From positions 7,130,001-7,194,000 of the forward strand of contig NZ_JACIBV010000001.1 in the NCBI RefSeq assembly GCF_014195505.1: 64,000 bases of DNA, given 5' to 3'. The translations under genes were made by a program, and so were the position numbers. Every line of letters begins with the position of its first letter. The stretch's first letter is position 1. This DNA comes from Nonomuraea dietziae. GTDB lineage: Bacteria; Actinomycetota; Actinomycetes; Streptosporangiales; Streptosporangiaceae. Shown one piece after another: positions 33,246-42,014 of this stretch. A model generated the notes under the pieces. The model made no database searches. It was not told the origin of the DNA and saw nothing but the letters and a program-made list of their open reading frames with translations.

Positions 33246-35071
33246 AGCAGCCGCCTGACCGCGGCCACGATCGCGTCCCTTCCGATCCCCGCGTCGGCCA
33301 GCTGCTCTCCAGGGGCGGCTGAGCCGGGCATCCCGCGCACCGCGAGCTTGACCACGCGGGGGCCCAGCTCCGAAACCGCCTCCAGCACGGCGTCCCCCAG
33401 CCCGCCCTCGGGCCGGTGATCCTCGACCGTGATGAGGTTGCCCGTCGTGGTGGCCGCCTCGTTCAGCACCGCCCTGTCGACGGGCTTGACGGAGTACATG
33501 TCCACCACCCCGACGGAGATGCCCTCCTGCTTCAGCAGGTCGGCCGCGGCCAGCGCCTCGTGCACGGTGATCCCCGCCGCGACGATGGTGGCCCTGTCGT
33601 CGGAGGCGTGCCGCAACACCCTCGACCCGCCGACGGGGAACCTCTCGCCCGGCTCGTAGATGACAGGGGTCTCGCCTCGCGTGGTCCGCAGGTAGGAGAT
33701 GCCTGAGACGTCGGCCATCTCGGCGACCAGCGCGGCGGTCTGGTTGGCGTCGCACGGGTACAGCACGGTGGTGCCGTGGAGCGCGCGCAGCATCGCCATG
33801 TCCTCGAGCCCCATCTGGGAGGGGCCGTCCTCGCCGATCGACACCCCCGCGTGCGAGCCGATCAGCCGCAGGTCGGCGCCGCTGATCGCGGCCATCCTGA
33901 TGAAGTCGTAGGCCCTGGTGAGGAAGGCGGCGAACGTCGCCGCGTACGGCACCCAGCCGCGCACCTGCAGGCCGACGGCCGTGGCGATCATCTCCTGCTC
34001 GGCGATGTAGCACTCGAAGAAGCGCTCGGGGAAGGCGTGGGCGAACTCCTCCGTCTTGGTGGAGTCGGCCACCTCGCCGTCGAGCGCCACCACGTCGCCA
34101 CGGGCCGCGCCGAGCGCCTTCAGCGCCGCGCCGTACGCGCTGCGGGTGGCCGCCTTCTCCCCGAGGGGATAGGAGGGCAGCGCCAGTGGCCCGCCGGTGA
34201 AGGTGTGCGGAGGGCGGGAGACCTCGGGCGGGCTGACCTTGACGGTGACGCCTCTCTCACCGCCCAGCTCCACGATCGCGTGCTCGGCGTCCTTCAGCGG
34301 CTTGCCGTGCGCGCCCTCGCGGTTGTCCACGTCGTTGACGCCCTCGCCCTTGCGGGTGCGGGCCAGGATGACGGTCGGCCGCCTGCGGGTGTTCCTGGCG
34401 TCGCCGAGAGCGAAGTCGATCTGGCCGGGATCGTGCCCGTCCACCTCGATCGTGTGCCAGCCGAAGGCGCCGAACCTGCGCGCGTACGCGCCGGTGTCCC
34501 ACCCGTGCCGGGTGGGTCCCCGCTGACCGAGGCGGTTGACGTCCACGATCGCGGTGATGTTGGAGAGCCCCTCGTGACCCGCGTGCTCGGCGGCCTCCCA
34601 GATCGAGCCCTCCGCCAGCTCGCTGTCCCCGCACAGCACCCACACGTGGTACGGCAGGCGGTCGAGGCGCCGGCCCGCCAGGGCCACGCCCACGCCCACG
34701 GGCAGCCCCTGGCCAAGGGAGCCCGTGGCCACGTCCACCCAGGGAAGGCGCGGCGTCGGGTGCCCCTCCAGCCGGCTGCCCCTCTTCCTGAAGGTCAGCA
34801 TCTCCTCGTCGGTGATGGCGCCGGCCGCCTTGTAGAGCGCGTAGAGCAGGGGAGAGGCGTGCCCCTTGGAGAAGATCAGATGGTCGTTGGCGGGATTGTC
34901 GGGGTGGTCGAAGTCGTATCTGAGGTGGTGGGCGAACAGGACGGCCATGAGGTCGGCCGCCGACATCGACGAGGTCGGATGGCCTGAGCCTGCGGCGTCG
35001 GAGCTCCGCACCGAGTCCACCCGTAGTTGCATGGCCAACTCACACAAGTACTGAACATCCCGCTCGGGCAT
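33242..35071 (-). CDS. tkt: Transketolase (short, single-chain type)
   Basis: 609 residues. The N-terminal TPP half has LRVDSVRSSDAAGSGHPTSS, DHLIFSKGHASPLLYALY and the cofactor motif VLCGDSELAEGSIWEAAEHA then NITAIVDVNRLGQ. The pyrimidine-binding half has RFFECYIAEQEMIATAVGL and SHAGVSIGEDGPSQMGLEDM, and the C-terminal domain has VEDHRPEGGLGDAVLE. The length resembles the animal/archaeal-like short transketolases rather than the 660-700 residue housekeeping enzyme. It transfers two-carbon ketol units in the pentose phosphate pathway. A GGGGTAG element lies 26 bp upstream without a clear sigma-B -35. Confidence 0.92.
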   Translation of the reverse strand: MPERDVQYLCELAMQLRVDSVRSSDAAGSGHPTSSMSAADLMAVLFAHHLRYDFDHPDNPANDHLIFSKGHASPLLYALYKAAGAITDEEMLTFRKRGSRLEGHPTPRLPWVDVATGSLGQGLPVGVGVALAGRRLDRLPYHVWVLCGDSELAEGSIWEAAEHAGHEGLSNITAIVDVNRLGQRGPTRHGWDTGAYARRFGAFGWHTIEVDGHDPGQIDFALGDARNTRRRPTVILARTRKGEGVNDVDNREGAHGKPLKDAEHAIVELGGERGVTVKVSPPEVSRPPHTFTGGPLALPSYPLGEKAATRSAYGAALKALGAARGDVVALDGEVADSTKTEEFAHAFPERFFECYIAEQEMIATAVGLQVRGWVPYAATFAAFLTRAYDFIRMAAISGADLRLIGSHAGVSIGEDGPSQMGLEDMAMLRALHGTTVLYPCDANQTAALVAEMADVSGISYLRTTRGETPVIYEPGERFPVGGSRVLRHASDDRATIVAAGITVHEALAAADLLKQEGISVGVVDMYSVKPVDRAVLNEAATTTGNLITVEDHRPEGGLGDAVLEAVSELGPRVVKLAVRGMPGSAAPGEQLADAGIGRDAIVAAVRRLL

Positions 35072-35137
35072 CGGTCCTCCTAAGGTTTCCCGCCGCCTAC
35101 CCCGCCCGGCTCTCGCTATGTCAGCGGCGCGCCAGTG

Positions 35138-36136
35138 TCACCTGCGCAGCGCGCGAGCGGCCAGGGCGCCCGCCGCCGCGGCGCCCAGTGTGACGAGGAC
35201 GGGCCTGCGGTGCTGGGACAGCCAGAGCTGCGCGCTGTGAGCGTGCGACCTGTCGTCGAAGCTCCCGTGCGCCCCGTAGTCGTGCTCCTCGTCGGCCGGC
35301 TCCCAGAGGTTGGCCACGCCCGTCGGCGGCTTGTCGGTCGCGACCTGCGAGGACTTGCCCGTTCTCGCCAGGTAGCGGTCGACGAGACCCGGCGCGAAGC
35401 GCTGACCGAGCAGGGTGAGCGCCGTGGAGGAGCCGACCCAGTACTCCCTGCGCTCGGGATGGTCGGCGGCGTGGACCAGGGCCCGCGCCGCGACCTCCGG
35501 CTGGAAGATCGGCGCCACCGGCTGCGGATGCCGCCGCAGCCGCGACAGCACCCAGTCGAACTGCGGCGTGTTCAGCGCAGGCAGCTGGACCATGCAGACC
35601 CGCACCCCGCTGTCCTCGGCCATCAGCTCGGTGCGCACCGACTCGGTGAACCCCTTGATCGCGTGCTTGGCGCCGCAGTAGGCCGACTGCAGCGGGATCC
35701 CCCTGTAGGCCAGGGCGGACCCGGCCTGGATCACGACGCCCTTGCCGCGCGGGCGCATCAGGTCGAGCGCCACCTTGGTGCCCCACACGTAACCGAGGTA
35801 GGTCACCGCCGTGGTCCGCTCGAACTCCTCGGGGGTCACCTCGGAGAAGGGCGCGAACACCGAGGAAAAGGCGACGTTCATCCACACGTCGATCGGCCCG
35901 AGGTCGCGCTCGACGCCCTCGGCGGCCTGCCGTACCTCCTCGTAGGAGGAGACGTCGGCGGGATAGACCACCCCCGCGCCGCCCGCGGCGCCCACGTCGA
36001 CCGCGGCGGCGGCCAGTCCGGTCGTGCCCCTGGCGATCAGCGCGACGGAGTCGCCGCGCGCGCCGAGCTCACGCGCCACCGCTCTGCCCACACCACCGCT
36101 CGCCCCCGTGACCACCACCACGCGAGACGAGCGCAT
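35138..36136 (-). CDS. SDR family oxidoreductase with C-terminal hydrophobic tail
   Basis: 332 residues from ATG 36136. The Rossmann motif is VTGASGGVGRAVA, a classical SDR variant of NAG gives VWMNVAFSSVFAP, and the catalytic region is SALAYRGIPLQSAYCGAKHAIKGF with YxxxK. The last 30 residues (RRPVLVTLGAAAAGALAARALRR) look like a membrane-associating tail. Substrate unknown; related long SDRs occur in actinobacterial stress clusters. ATG overlaps the stop of the small membrane protein gene by one base. Confidence 0.88.
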   Translation of the reverse strand: MRSSRVVVVTGASGGVGRAVARELGARGDSVALIARGTTGLAAAAVDVGAAGGAGVVYPADVSSYEEVRQAAEGVERDLGPIDVWMNVAFSSVFAPFSEVTPEEFERTTAVTYLGYVWGTKVALDLMRPRGKGVVIQAGSALAYRGIPLQSAYCGAKHAIKGFTESVRTELMAEDSGVRVCMVQLPALNTPQFDWVLSRLRRHPQPVAPIFQPEVAARALVHAADHPERREYWVGSSTALTLLGQRFAPGLVDRYLARTGKSSQVATDKPPTGVANLWEPADEEHDYGAHGSFDDRSHAHSAQLWLSQHRRPVLVTLGAAAAGALAARALRR

Positions 36137-36393
36137 CAACCCGCCTCTCCCGCGCCACGCTCTTTCTGCCGCCGGACGGCCAGCACGATGTCCACGATGG
36201 TGGCCACGACCAGCACGCCCGCCACGATGGCCAGCCAGCCGATCCCCGCGATGATGCTGATCGCGCCGATCGCGAAGAGGAAGACCAGAATGAAGGAGCC
36301 CGCCCTGATGTGGACGACATCACGGGGAGTCGAAGGAACCATGGGCTTGCCGGAAGAGGAGTGCTCTTCGGGACGGTAGTCATCGTCATGCAT
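36136..36393 (-). CDS. Small membrane protein
   Basis: 85 residues from ATG 36393, MHDDDYRPEEHSSSGKP then VVHIRAGSFILVFLFAIGAI and GWLAIVAGVLVVATIVDIVLAV, so a charged N-terminus is followed by two membrane helices and a basic tail. No family recognised. The frame is open further upstream only as antisense of topoisomerase. First gene of an operon with the SDR gene. Confidence 0.75.
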   Translation of the reverse strand: MHDDDYRPEEHSSSGKPMVPSTPRDVVHIRAGSFILVFLFAIGAISIIAGIGWLAIVAGVLVVATIVDIVLAVRRQKERGAGEAG

Positions 36394-36413
36394 GTGCGTC
36401 CCCTGCCCGTGCT

Positions 36414-36438
36414 GTTTGCCGCATAACGTGCCGGGTAG
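36414..36438 (+). promoter_or_regulatory. Sigma-B/sigma-F-type promoter of the topoisomerase IB gene
   Basis: GTTT (36414-36417), 15-bp spacer, GGGTAG (36433-36438), matching the actinobacterial stress-sigma consensus GNNT-N14-16-GGGTAY except the last base. The GTG start is 10 bp further on, implying a nearly leaderless transcript. Confidence 0.6.
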
Positions 36439-36447
36439 CCGGGCCAC

Positions 36448-37359
36448 GTGCACCCCAGTGACCAGAACGAGCCTGGAATCAGACGCAGGCGCAGGGGGCG
36501 GGGGTTCAGCTACTCCTATCCCGACGGGCGCCCCGTGCGCGATCAGGCCACGCTGCGCAGGATCAGGGAGCTGGTGATCCCTCCGGCCTGGAAGGACGTA
36601 TGGATCTGCCGCTCGCCCGACGGGCACCTGCAGGCCGCGGGCACCGACTCCGCGGGGCGGCGGCAGTACCGCTATCACGACGAGTGGCGCGCCCAGCAGG
36701 ACCGGATCAAGTTCGACAGGGTGCTGGAGATGGCCGAGCGGCTGCCGGCCTTCAGGAAGGTCGTCCAGGAGCAGCTGGAGAGCAAGGGGCTGACCAGGGA
36801 GCGGGTGCTCGCGGCGGCCGCGCGCCTGCTGGACGTCGGCTTCTTCAGGGTGGGCGGCGAGGAGTACGAGTCGTACGGCCTGGCCACGCTCAGGATGGAC
36901 CACGTCAGCTGCGCGAACGGCAGTGTCGTCTTCTGCTATCCCGCCAAGGGCGACATCCCCCGCGAGGTGCGCGTCACCGACGCCTCGGCCTGCAAGGTGA
37001 TCAGGTCGCTGAAGGCGCTGAGGCACGACGGAGAGCTGCTGCGCTACCGCGACGAGAACGGGTGGGTGGACGTCCGCAGCGCCGACATCAACGACTACGT
37101 GCGCGAGACGCTCGGCTGCGAGGCGACGGCCAAGGACTTCCGCACCTGGCACGGCACCGTGCTCGCCGCCGTCGGCCTGGCCCGCACGCCGAACGTGAGC
37201 GAGGTGATGCGGGAGGTGGCCGAGTACCTGGGAAACACCCCCGCAGTCGCCCGCGCCTCCTACGTGGATCCGCGGGTGATCGAGGCCTTCGAGCAGGGCA
37301 GGACGATCGGGCAGGGAGACCCGGAGAAGGCGGTCATCGAGCTGATCAGAGCCGTTTGA
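36448..37359 (+). CDS. DNA topoisomerase IB
   Basis: 303 residues from GTG 36448. RRRRRGRGFSYSYPDGRPV and IPPAWKDVWICRSPDGHLQAAGTD are the N-terminal signatures of bacterial type IB enzymes. AARLLDVGFFRVGGEEYES and YGLATLRMDHV, then KDFRTWHGTVLAAVGLA, form the catalytic arginine/histidine region, and GNTPAVARASYVDP carries the nucleophilic tyrosine. It relaxes both positive and negative supercoils without ATP. Placed among stress-type genes with a sigma-B-like promoter. Confidence 0.93.
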   Translation: MHPSDQNEPGIRRRRRGRGFSYSYPDGRPVRDQATLRRIRELVIPPAWKDVWICRSPDGHLQAAGTDSAGRRQYRYHDEWRAQQDRIKFDRVLEMAERLPAFRKVVQEQLESKGLTRERVLAAAARLLDVGFFRVGGEEYESYGLATLRMDHVSCANGSVVFCYPAKGDIPREVRVTDASACKVIRSLKALRHDGELLRYRDENGWVDVRSADINDYVRETLGCEATAKDFRTWHGTVLAAVGLARTPNVSEVMREVAEYLGNTPAVARASYVDPRVIEAFEQGRTIGQGDPEKAVIELIRAV

Positions 37360-37405
37360 CCGGTTCGGCAGCGGGCATGCGAGCGATTTGACGAAGGAGG
37401 AAGCG

Positions 37406-37654
37406 ATGGAGGCTCCGCAGTACGTCGCGGCGCGCGTCCAGCGGGCGCTCGCCGAGGACGACAGGACCCATGAGCTGGGCATCCGCGTCGACGTGCGTGG
37501 GGATCAGCTGTTCCTGCGCGGCCAGGTCACCGGCGAGGAACACAGGCGGCAGATGGAGAGGGTCGCTCAGGAGGCCGCGCCCGAGCTGCACGTCCACAAC
37601 GAGCTCCAGGTCGTGCAGGTCCGAGAGCCCGGAGAGGATGAGCATCTTGACTGA
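37406..37654 (+). CDS. BON domain protein
   Basis: 82 residues from ATG 37406 with AAGGAGGAAGC upstream. YVAARVQRALAEDDRTHELGIRVDVRGDQLFLRGQVTGEEHR followed by VHNELQVVQV is a single BON domain (alpha-beta-beta-alpha-beta), usually phospholipid-binding and induced by osmotic or envelope stress. No signal peptide. Its 3' end overlaps the metallophosphoesterase start by 17 bp, so the pair is co-translated. Confidence 0.88.
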   Translation: MEAPQYVAARVQRALAEDDRTHELGIRVDVRGDQLFLRGQVTGEEHRRQMERVAQEAAPELHVHNELQVVQVREPGEDEHLD

Positions 37655-38378
37655 GCTCCGTATCGCGGCCGTGGGTGACGTGCACCTGGGCGACGACGTG
37701 CAGGGCAAGTATCGTGCCCGGTTGACCGGAATCGAGGACAGGGCCGACGTACTGCTGCTGGCGGGCGACCTCACCAGGCACGGGACGATAGCGGAGGGCA
37801 GGCTGGTCGGTCAGGAGTTCCGCGACCTGCCGGTTCCCGTCGTGGCCGTGCTCGGCAACCACGACTACCACTCCGACCTGCAGTACGAGATCATGAGCGA
37901 GCTGCGCGACAACGGCATCATCGTGCTCGACGACGAGTCGGCCGTCATCACCTGCCGCGGCGCGCGGCTGGGCGTGGTGGGCGGCAAGGGCTTCGGCGGC
38001 GGTTTCGCAGGCAAGTGCGCCAGCGAGTTCGGCGAGCGCGAGATCAAGAACTTCGTCCACCACACCAGGGGCATCGCCGACAGCTGGCAGCGCGCGCTGA
38101 AGGAGCTCGACACCGACTACAAGGTCGTGCTCTCGCACTACTCGCCGGTCAAGGAGACCCTGGAGGGCGAGCCGCTGGAGATCTACCCCTTCCTCGGCAG
38201 CTACCTGCTGGCCGAGGCCGTCGACACGGTCGGGGCCGATCTCATCCTCCACGGCCACGCGCACAAGGGCGCGGAGAAGGGCATGACACCGGGCGGCATC
38301 AGGGTGCGCAACGTGGCGCTGCCGGTGCTGGGCAGGGCCTACGGCATCTACTGCCTGAGTGAGTCCGACTCATGTTAG
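37638..38378 (+). CDS. Calcineurin-like metallophosphoesterase
   Basis: 246 residues from ATG 37638. The five motifs are in order: AAVGDVHLGDD (D-x-H), LLAGDLTRHG (GDxxxxG), AVLGNHDYH (GNHD), VLSHYSP (H) and LILHGHAHKG (GHxH). A dinuclear metal phosphodiesterase or phosphatase acting in the cytoplasm; substrate unknown. Co-transcribed with the BON gene. Confidence 0.9.
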   Translation: MSILTELRIAAVGDVHLGDDVQGKYRARLTGIEDRADVLLLAGDLTRHGTIAEGRLVGQEFRDLPVPVVAVLGNHDYHSDLQYEIMSELRDNGIIVLDDESAVITCRGARLGVVGGKGFGGGFAGKCASEFGEREIKNFVHHTRGIADSWQRALKELDTDYKVVLSHYSPVKETLEGEPLEIYPFLGSYLLAEAVDTVGADLILHGHAHKGAEKGMTPGGIRVRNVALPVLGRAYGIYCLSESDSC

Positions 38379-38416
38379 GTCTTGACCGGGTGGTGGCGCG
38401 GTGTTGATGTCAGTGC

Positions 38417-39970
38417 ATGGTCCTCCGCCGTGTCCTGGCTCTCATCGCCCTGCTGGGCGCGGTCGCGATGGCCGCGCCCACGCCCGCACCGTCCGCACCC
38501 GTGCGCGGGTTCGTGGACGCTCACAGCCATCTGATGTCGTATGAGGCGTTCGGCGGCAAGCTGCTGTGCGGCAAGCCGTTCGACCCGGCAGGCGCCGCCC
38601 GCGCGCTGCTCGACTGCCTCGACCACCACCCGAACGGCGAGGCCGCCTGGTTCGAGAACTTCACCAGGACGGGCTCGCCGGTCGGCACCCACGACCCCGT
38701 CGGCTGGCCGACCTTCAAGGACTGGCCGGCCCACGACTCCCTCACCCACCAGCAGGCCTACTACGAGTGGATCGAGCGCGCGTGGCGTGGCGGCCTGCGC
38801 GTCATGGTCAACGACCTGGTGGCCAACAGGCAGCTGTGCGAGATCTACCCGCTGAAGAGCAACCCCTGCGACGAGATGTGGGCGATCAGGCGCGAGGCCC
38901 AGCGCACGGTCGAGCTCCAGAACCACATCGACACGCTGTCAGGCGGTCCTGGGCTCGGCTGGTTCCGGGTGGTGAAGAGCCCGCAGGAGGCGCGCGAGGT
39001 CATCGCGGCGGGCAAGCTCGCCGTCGTGCTCGGCGTCGAGACCTCCGAGCCGTTCGGCTGCCGCACCACGCTGGGCGTCCCGCACTGCACCAGGGCGCAG
39101 ATCGACCGAGGGCTCGACGAGATGCACGCGCTCGGCGTGCGCAGCATGTTCGTCTGCCACAAGTACGACAACGCGCTGTGCGGCGTGCGCTTCGACTCGG
39201 GCACCCAGGGCGCGATCGTCAACCTGGGCAACCTGCTGTCCTCGGGTGGCTTCTGGCGGGTCGAGAGGTGCAGGGGGCCCGAGCACGACAACCCGATCTC
39301 CCCCGCGGTTCTCCCGCCCGAGCTGGCCCGATGGCTGCCGCCTGGCGTCGGCCTGCCGGTCTACCCACCCGCCCCGCACTGCAACCCCAAGGGGCTGACC
39401 TCGCTCGGCCGCCACATGGTCGAGGGCATGATGCGGCGCGGCATGATGATCGAGATCGACCACATGAGCGTCAAGGCCGCCGACCAGACTCTCGACCTGC
39501 TCGAGGCCGCCGGCTACCCGGGCGTCATCTCCTCCCACAGCTGGGCCGACCCCGCCTTCCTGCCGCGCATCTACCGCCTGGGCGGCATGGTCACCCAGTA
39601 CGGCCACGCGGCCGAGGAGTTCGCCGAGGAGTGGCGGCGCACCCAGCCGCTGCGACAGGAGAGCGGACGTCCCGGCTACGGCTACGGCCTGGACGCCAAC
39701 GGGCTCGGCCCACTGCCCGCGCCACGGGCGGGAAGCGCCGTGACCTACCCCTTCCTCTCCTTCGACGGCGCCGTCTCGCTGGACAGACCACGCACGGGCG
39801 AGCGGGTCTGGGACTACAACGTCGACGGGGTGGCGCACTACGGCCTGGTGCCCGACTGGATCGAGGATCTGAGACAGCTGGCGGGCCAGCCGATCGTGGA
39901 CGACCTCGCCTCGGGCGCGGAGGCCTACCTCAGGACCTGGGAGGGGGCTACAGCACCCGCAGCGCGATGA
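38417..39970 (+). CDS. Secreted M19-like metal-dependent amidohydrolase/dipeptidase
   Basis: 517 residues with signal peptide LRRVLALIALLGAVAMAA. The metal site FVDAHSHLMSYEAFGG begins the mature protein. LAVVLGVETSEPF carries the bridging glutamate, then VRSMFVCHKYDNALCG, MIEIDHMSVKAADQTLDLL and PGVISSHSWADP give the remaining histidines and aspartates as in renal-dipeptidase-type (peptidase M19) barrels. It is longer than classical dipeptidases because of inserts with several cysteines. Probably extracellular; substrate unknown. Overlaps the convergent phosphatase gene by 23 bp. Confidence 0.85.
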   Translation: MVLRRVLALIALLGAVAMAAPTPAPSAPVRGFVDAHSHLMSYEAFGGKLLCGKPFDPAGAARALLDCLDHHPNGEAAWFENFTRTGSPVGTHDPVGWPTFKDWPAHDSLTHQQAYYEWIERAWRGGLRVMVNDLVANRQLCEIYPLKSNPCDEMWAIRREAQRTVELQNHIDTLSGGPGLGWFRVVKSPQEAREVIAAGKLAVVLGVETSEPFGCRTTLGVPHCTRAQIDRGLDEMHALGVRSMFVCHKYDNALCGVRFDSGTQGAIVNLGNLLSSGGFWRVERCRGPEHDNPISPAVLPPELARWLPPGVGLPVYPPAPHCNPKGLTSLGRHMVEGMMRRGMMIEIDHMSVKAADQTLDLLEAAGYPGVISSHSWADPAFLPRIYRLGGMVTQYGHAAEEFAEEWRRTQPLRQESGRPGYGYGLDANGLGPLPAPRAGSAVTYPFLSFDGAVSLDRPRTGERVWDYNVDGVAHYGLVPDWIEDLRQLAGQPIVDDLASGAEAYLRTWEGATAPAAR

Positions 39971-41753
39971 CGCACACGTCGTCGGAGATGTCGCCGTCCA
40001 GGCGGGCGAGCACGCACGCGATGCTCTCCTCAGGGTCGTCGGTGTGGCAGTCGGCCGCCGCGCCGACCAGGGCGTCGAGCCCCGCCTGGACGTCGAGGCC
40101 GCGCCGCTCGACGATGCCGTCGGTGTAGAGCACCAGCACGTCGCCGGACTCGAGGACGGTGGTCGTCAGCTCGTAACTCATGGACTCGAAGGCGCCCAGC
40201 ATCACGCCGGGCGAGTGGTCGAGCAGCGCCGCCTTGCCCTGGCGCACGAGCACGGGGGAGGGATGACCCGCACTGGTCCACGTCAGGGTCCTGTCGGCGG
40301 GGTCGAAGTGCCCGATGATCGCGGTGCCCGTCGCGGTGACGCCCTCGTTGTTGTGGTACATCAGGTCGTTGAGCCAGGTGGCCAGCTGGGCGGCGTCCGC
40401 CTTGGTGTAGGCCAGGCCGGCCAGGCCGTACCTCATCTGGGCCATCAGGCCGACGGCGGTCAGGCCGTGCCCCATGGCGTCGCCGATGGCCAGCAGGACC
40501 CTGCCGTCGGGCAGCGGCCTGGCCTTGAACCAGTCGCCGCCCAGCCTCAGCACGTCCTCGGCGGGCCGGTAGCGCAGGCCCATCCGCAGTCCGGGCAGGT
40601 CGAGCACGCCCGTGCGCCTGGGAAGGATGGAGTCCTGGAGCCGGACGGCGACCTGGTGCTCCTCCTCGGCCCGCTGCCGCTGCGTGACGACCTGCTCATG
40701 GGCGACAGCCAGCGCTCTCTCCCTGCGGCGGCCGGCGGTGGTGTCCTGGACCAGCATCCGGATCTTCACCGGCAGGCCGTCCTCGTCGAGGATCGGCTCG
40801 CTCACGGTGCGCAGGTGGCGCAGGCCGTACCTGTTCTGGACCCGGTACTCGTTCTCGGTGGCCTCGCGGTACCTCAGCAGCGTGCGCATCTGCTCGTCCA
40901 CGAGCGGGACGTCCTCGGCCACGACCGCGGCCGGCAGGTCCTCGAGCCTGATCGGGCCCTCCGCGGGGCGCCTGCCGAACATCTCGTACATCTGCTGGGT
41001 CCACACCGCCGTGCCCGTGGCCAGGTTCCACTCGCCCCAGCCGAGTTCGGCGATCCGCTGCGCCCTCTCCCACCCGGCGACCAGCCGCTCCTCGTCGTCG
41101 AGGGTGCGCCAGCTGGCCAGCACCCCGCCGCCCGCCCTGACCGCCCGCACCATGATGGAGGCGGGCCAGAGCAGCCCGTCGCGGGCCTCCACGAACTCCA
41201 GCGGACCGCGCGTGAGCGGGGCGCCGCTCTCGTAGACGGACAGGTAGTCGTCGAGGACGCCCGACTTCACCACGCCAGGACTGGTCTCGACGAGACGACG
41301 GCCGCGGAGCTGGTCTGCTCCGCGGCCTGTGACGTCTTTTGTGTGCCGGTTGGTGGCGGCGATCAGGAAGTCCACCACCCGCCCTCCCGCGTCCTTGACG
41401 GGCACCAGGTAGGCGGCGGAGGCGTGCAACGCCTCCAGCACCCCCGTCATCCACGCGGGGACGACGAGCTCGCGCGTCTCCGCCTGCGCCAGGGGCGGCG
41501 GGGTGACGTCCCTGGCGACCTCCAGCAGGTCGATTCCGCTGTCGCGCGAGAGCCGCCTGAGGTGGTCGGCCGCCTCGTCGGGGCGGAGGTTCATCCGCGC
41601 CGCGAGCCTGCAGACCGCCTCGTCGATGGCGGCCTCACGCCGCATCCGCCTGCGGAGGACGGCGAGCTGGTCCCTGATCATGGCCTTGGTGGCCGTGCTG
41701 TCCTGGCTCACGTGTGCCTTGTGCCCCGCTGGAGGGCAGAAAGGCAGGGCCAT
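39948..41753 (-). CDS. ANTAR-PAS-PP2C (RsbU/SpoIIE-type) regulatory phosphatase
   Basis: 601 residues. About 26-82 is an ANTAR RNA-binding domain (AMIRDQLAVLRRRMRREAAI, VCRLAARMNLRPDEAADHLR). PAS-like domains lie at about 100-210 and 230-345 (AQRIAELGWGEWNLATGTAV), and a PP2C/SpoIIE phosphatase from about 365 with GGDWFKARPLPDGRVLLAIGDAMGHG, WTSAGHPSPVLV, LVLYTDGIVERR and SDDVCVIAL. Such proteins dephosphorylate anti-anti-sigma factors to release a stress sigma factor. Sitting beside genes with sigma-B-like promoters, it is a natural upstream switch for them. Confidence 0.9.
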   Translation of the reverse strand: MALPFCPPAGHKAHVSQDSTATKAMIRDQLAVLRRRMRREAAIDEAVCRLAARMNLRPDEAADHLRRLSRDSGIDLLEVARDVTPPPLAQAETRELVVPAWMTGVLEALHASAAYLVPVKDAGGRVVDFLIAATNRHTKDVTGRGADQLRGRRLVETSPGVVKSGVLDDYLSVYESGAPLTRGPLEFVEARDGLLWPASIMVRAVRAGGGVLASWRTLDDEERLVAGWERAQRIAELGWGEWNLATGTAVWTQQMYEMFGRRPAEGPIRLEDLPAAVVAEDVPLVDEQMRTLLRYREATENEYRVQNRYGLRHLRTVSEPILDEDGLPVKIRMLVQDTTAGRRRERALAVAHEQVVTQRQRAEEEHQVAVRLQDSILPRRTGVLDLPGLRMGLRYRPAEDVLRLGGDWFKARPLPDGRVLLAIGDAMGHGLTAVGLMAQMRYGLAGLAYTKADAAQLATWLNDLMYHNNEGVTATGTAIIGHFDPADRTLTWTSAGHPSPVLVRQGKAALLDHSPGVMLGAFESMSYELTTTVLESGDVLVLYTDGIVERRGLDVQAGLDALVGAAADCHTDDPEESIACVLARLDGDISDDVCVIALRVL

Positions 41754-41813
41754 ATCTTATTTTGGGCAAAGCCTCAGGCAGACAGGGCGCTCGTCCCTGC
41801 CCACCCGAGGTGG

Positions 41814-41963
41814 TCATACGTTGAAAATACTGACGCCTCCGGGGCCGACGAGGAATCCGAGTACGATGAGGACGATTCCCCAGAGAATGTCGCGACGGGC
41901 CAGGATCACGTAGATCCCAGCGATGACGAGGATTACTGCGATGATCCAGAGCAAAGTAGCCAT
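41814..41963 (-). CDS. 49-residue membrane protein with GPGGVS ending
   Basis: Reads MATLLWIIAVILVIAGIYVI, then LARRDILWGIVLIVLGFLV, then GPGGVSIFNV and TGA. Two short membrane helices flank a basic LARRD turn. The LW(G)xxLIxxGxLxGPGGxS pattern recurs in tiny actinobacterial membrane proteins of unknown role, often near stress genes. The ATG is 51 bp from the divergent F420 enzyme. Too short for most gene callers but the composition and motif are convincing. Confidence 0.7.
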   Translation of the reverse strand: MATLLWIIAVILVIAGIYVILARRDILWGIVLIVLGFLVGPGGVSIFNV

Positions 41964-42014
41964 GGGAACTGAGCTGCCCCAGAGGAAAGCCGTCTAACAT
42001 TCAACCCGGCGGGA

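Noticed and set aside
35097..35121. Sigma-B-type promoter for transketolase
   Set aside because: GGGTAG is present, but no GNNT at 14-16 bp spacing (15-bp position reads ACAT).
36394..37482. Long minus-strand frame opposite topoisomerase IB
   Set aside because: Mirror of a well-supported gene in GC-rich DNA; low-complexity composition and no motif.
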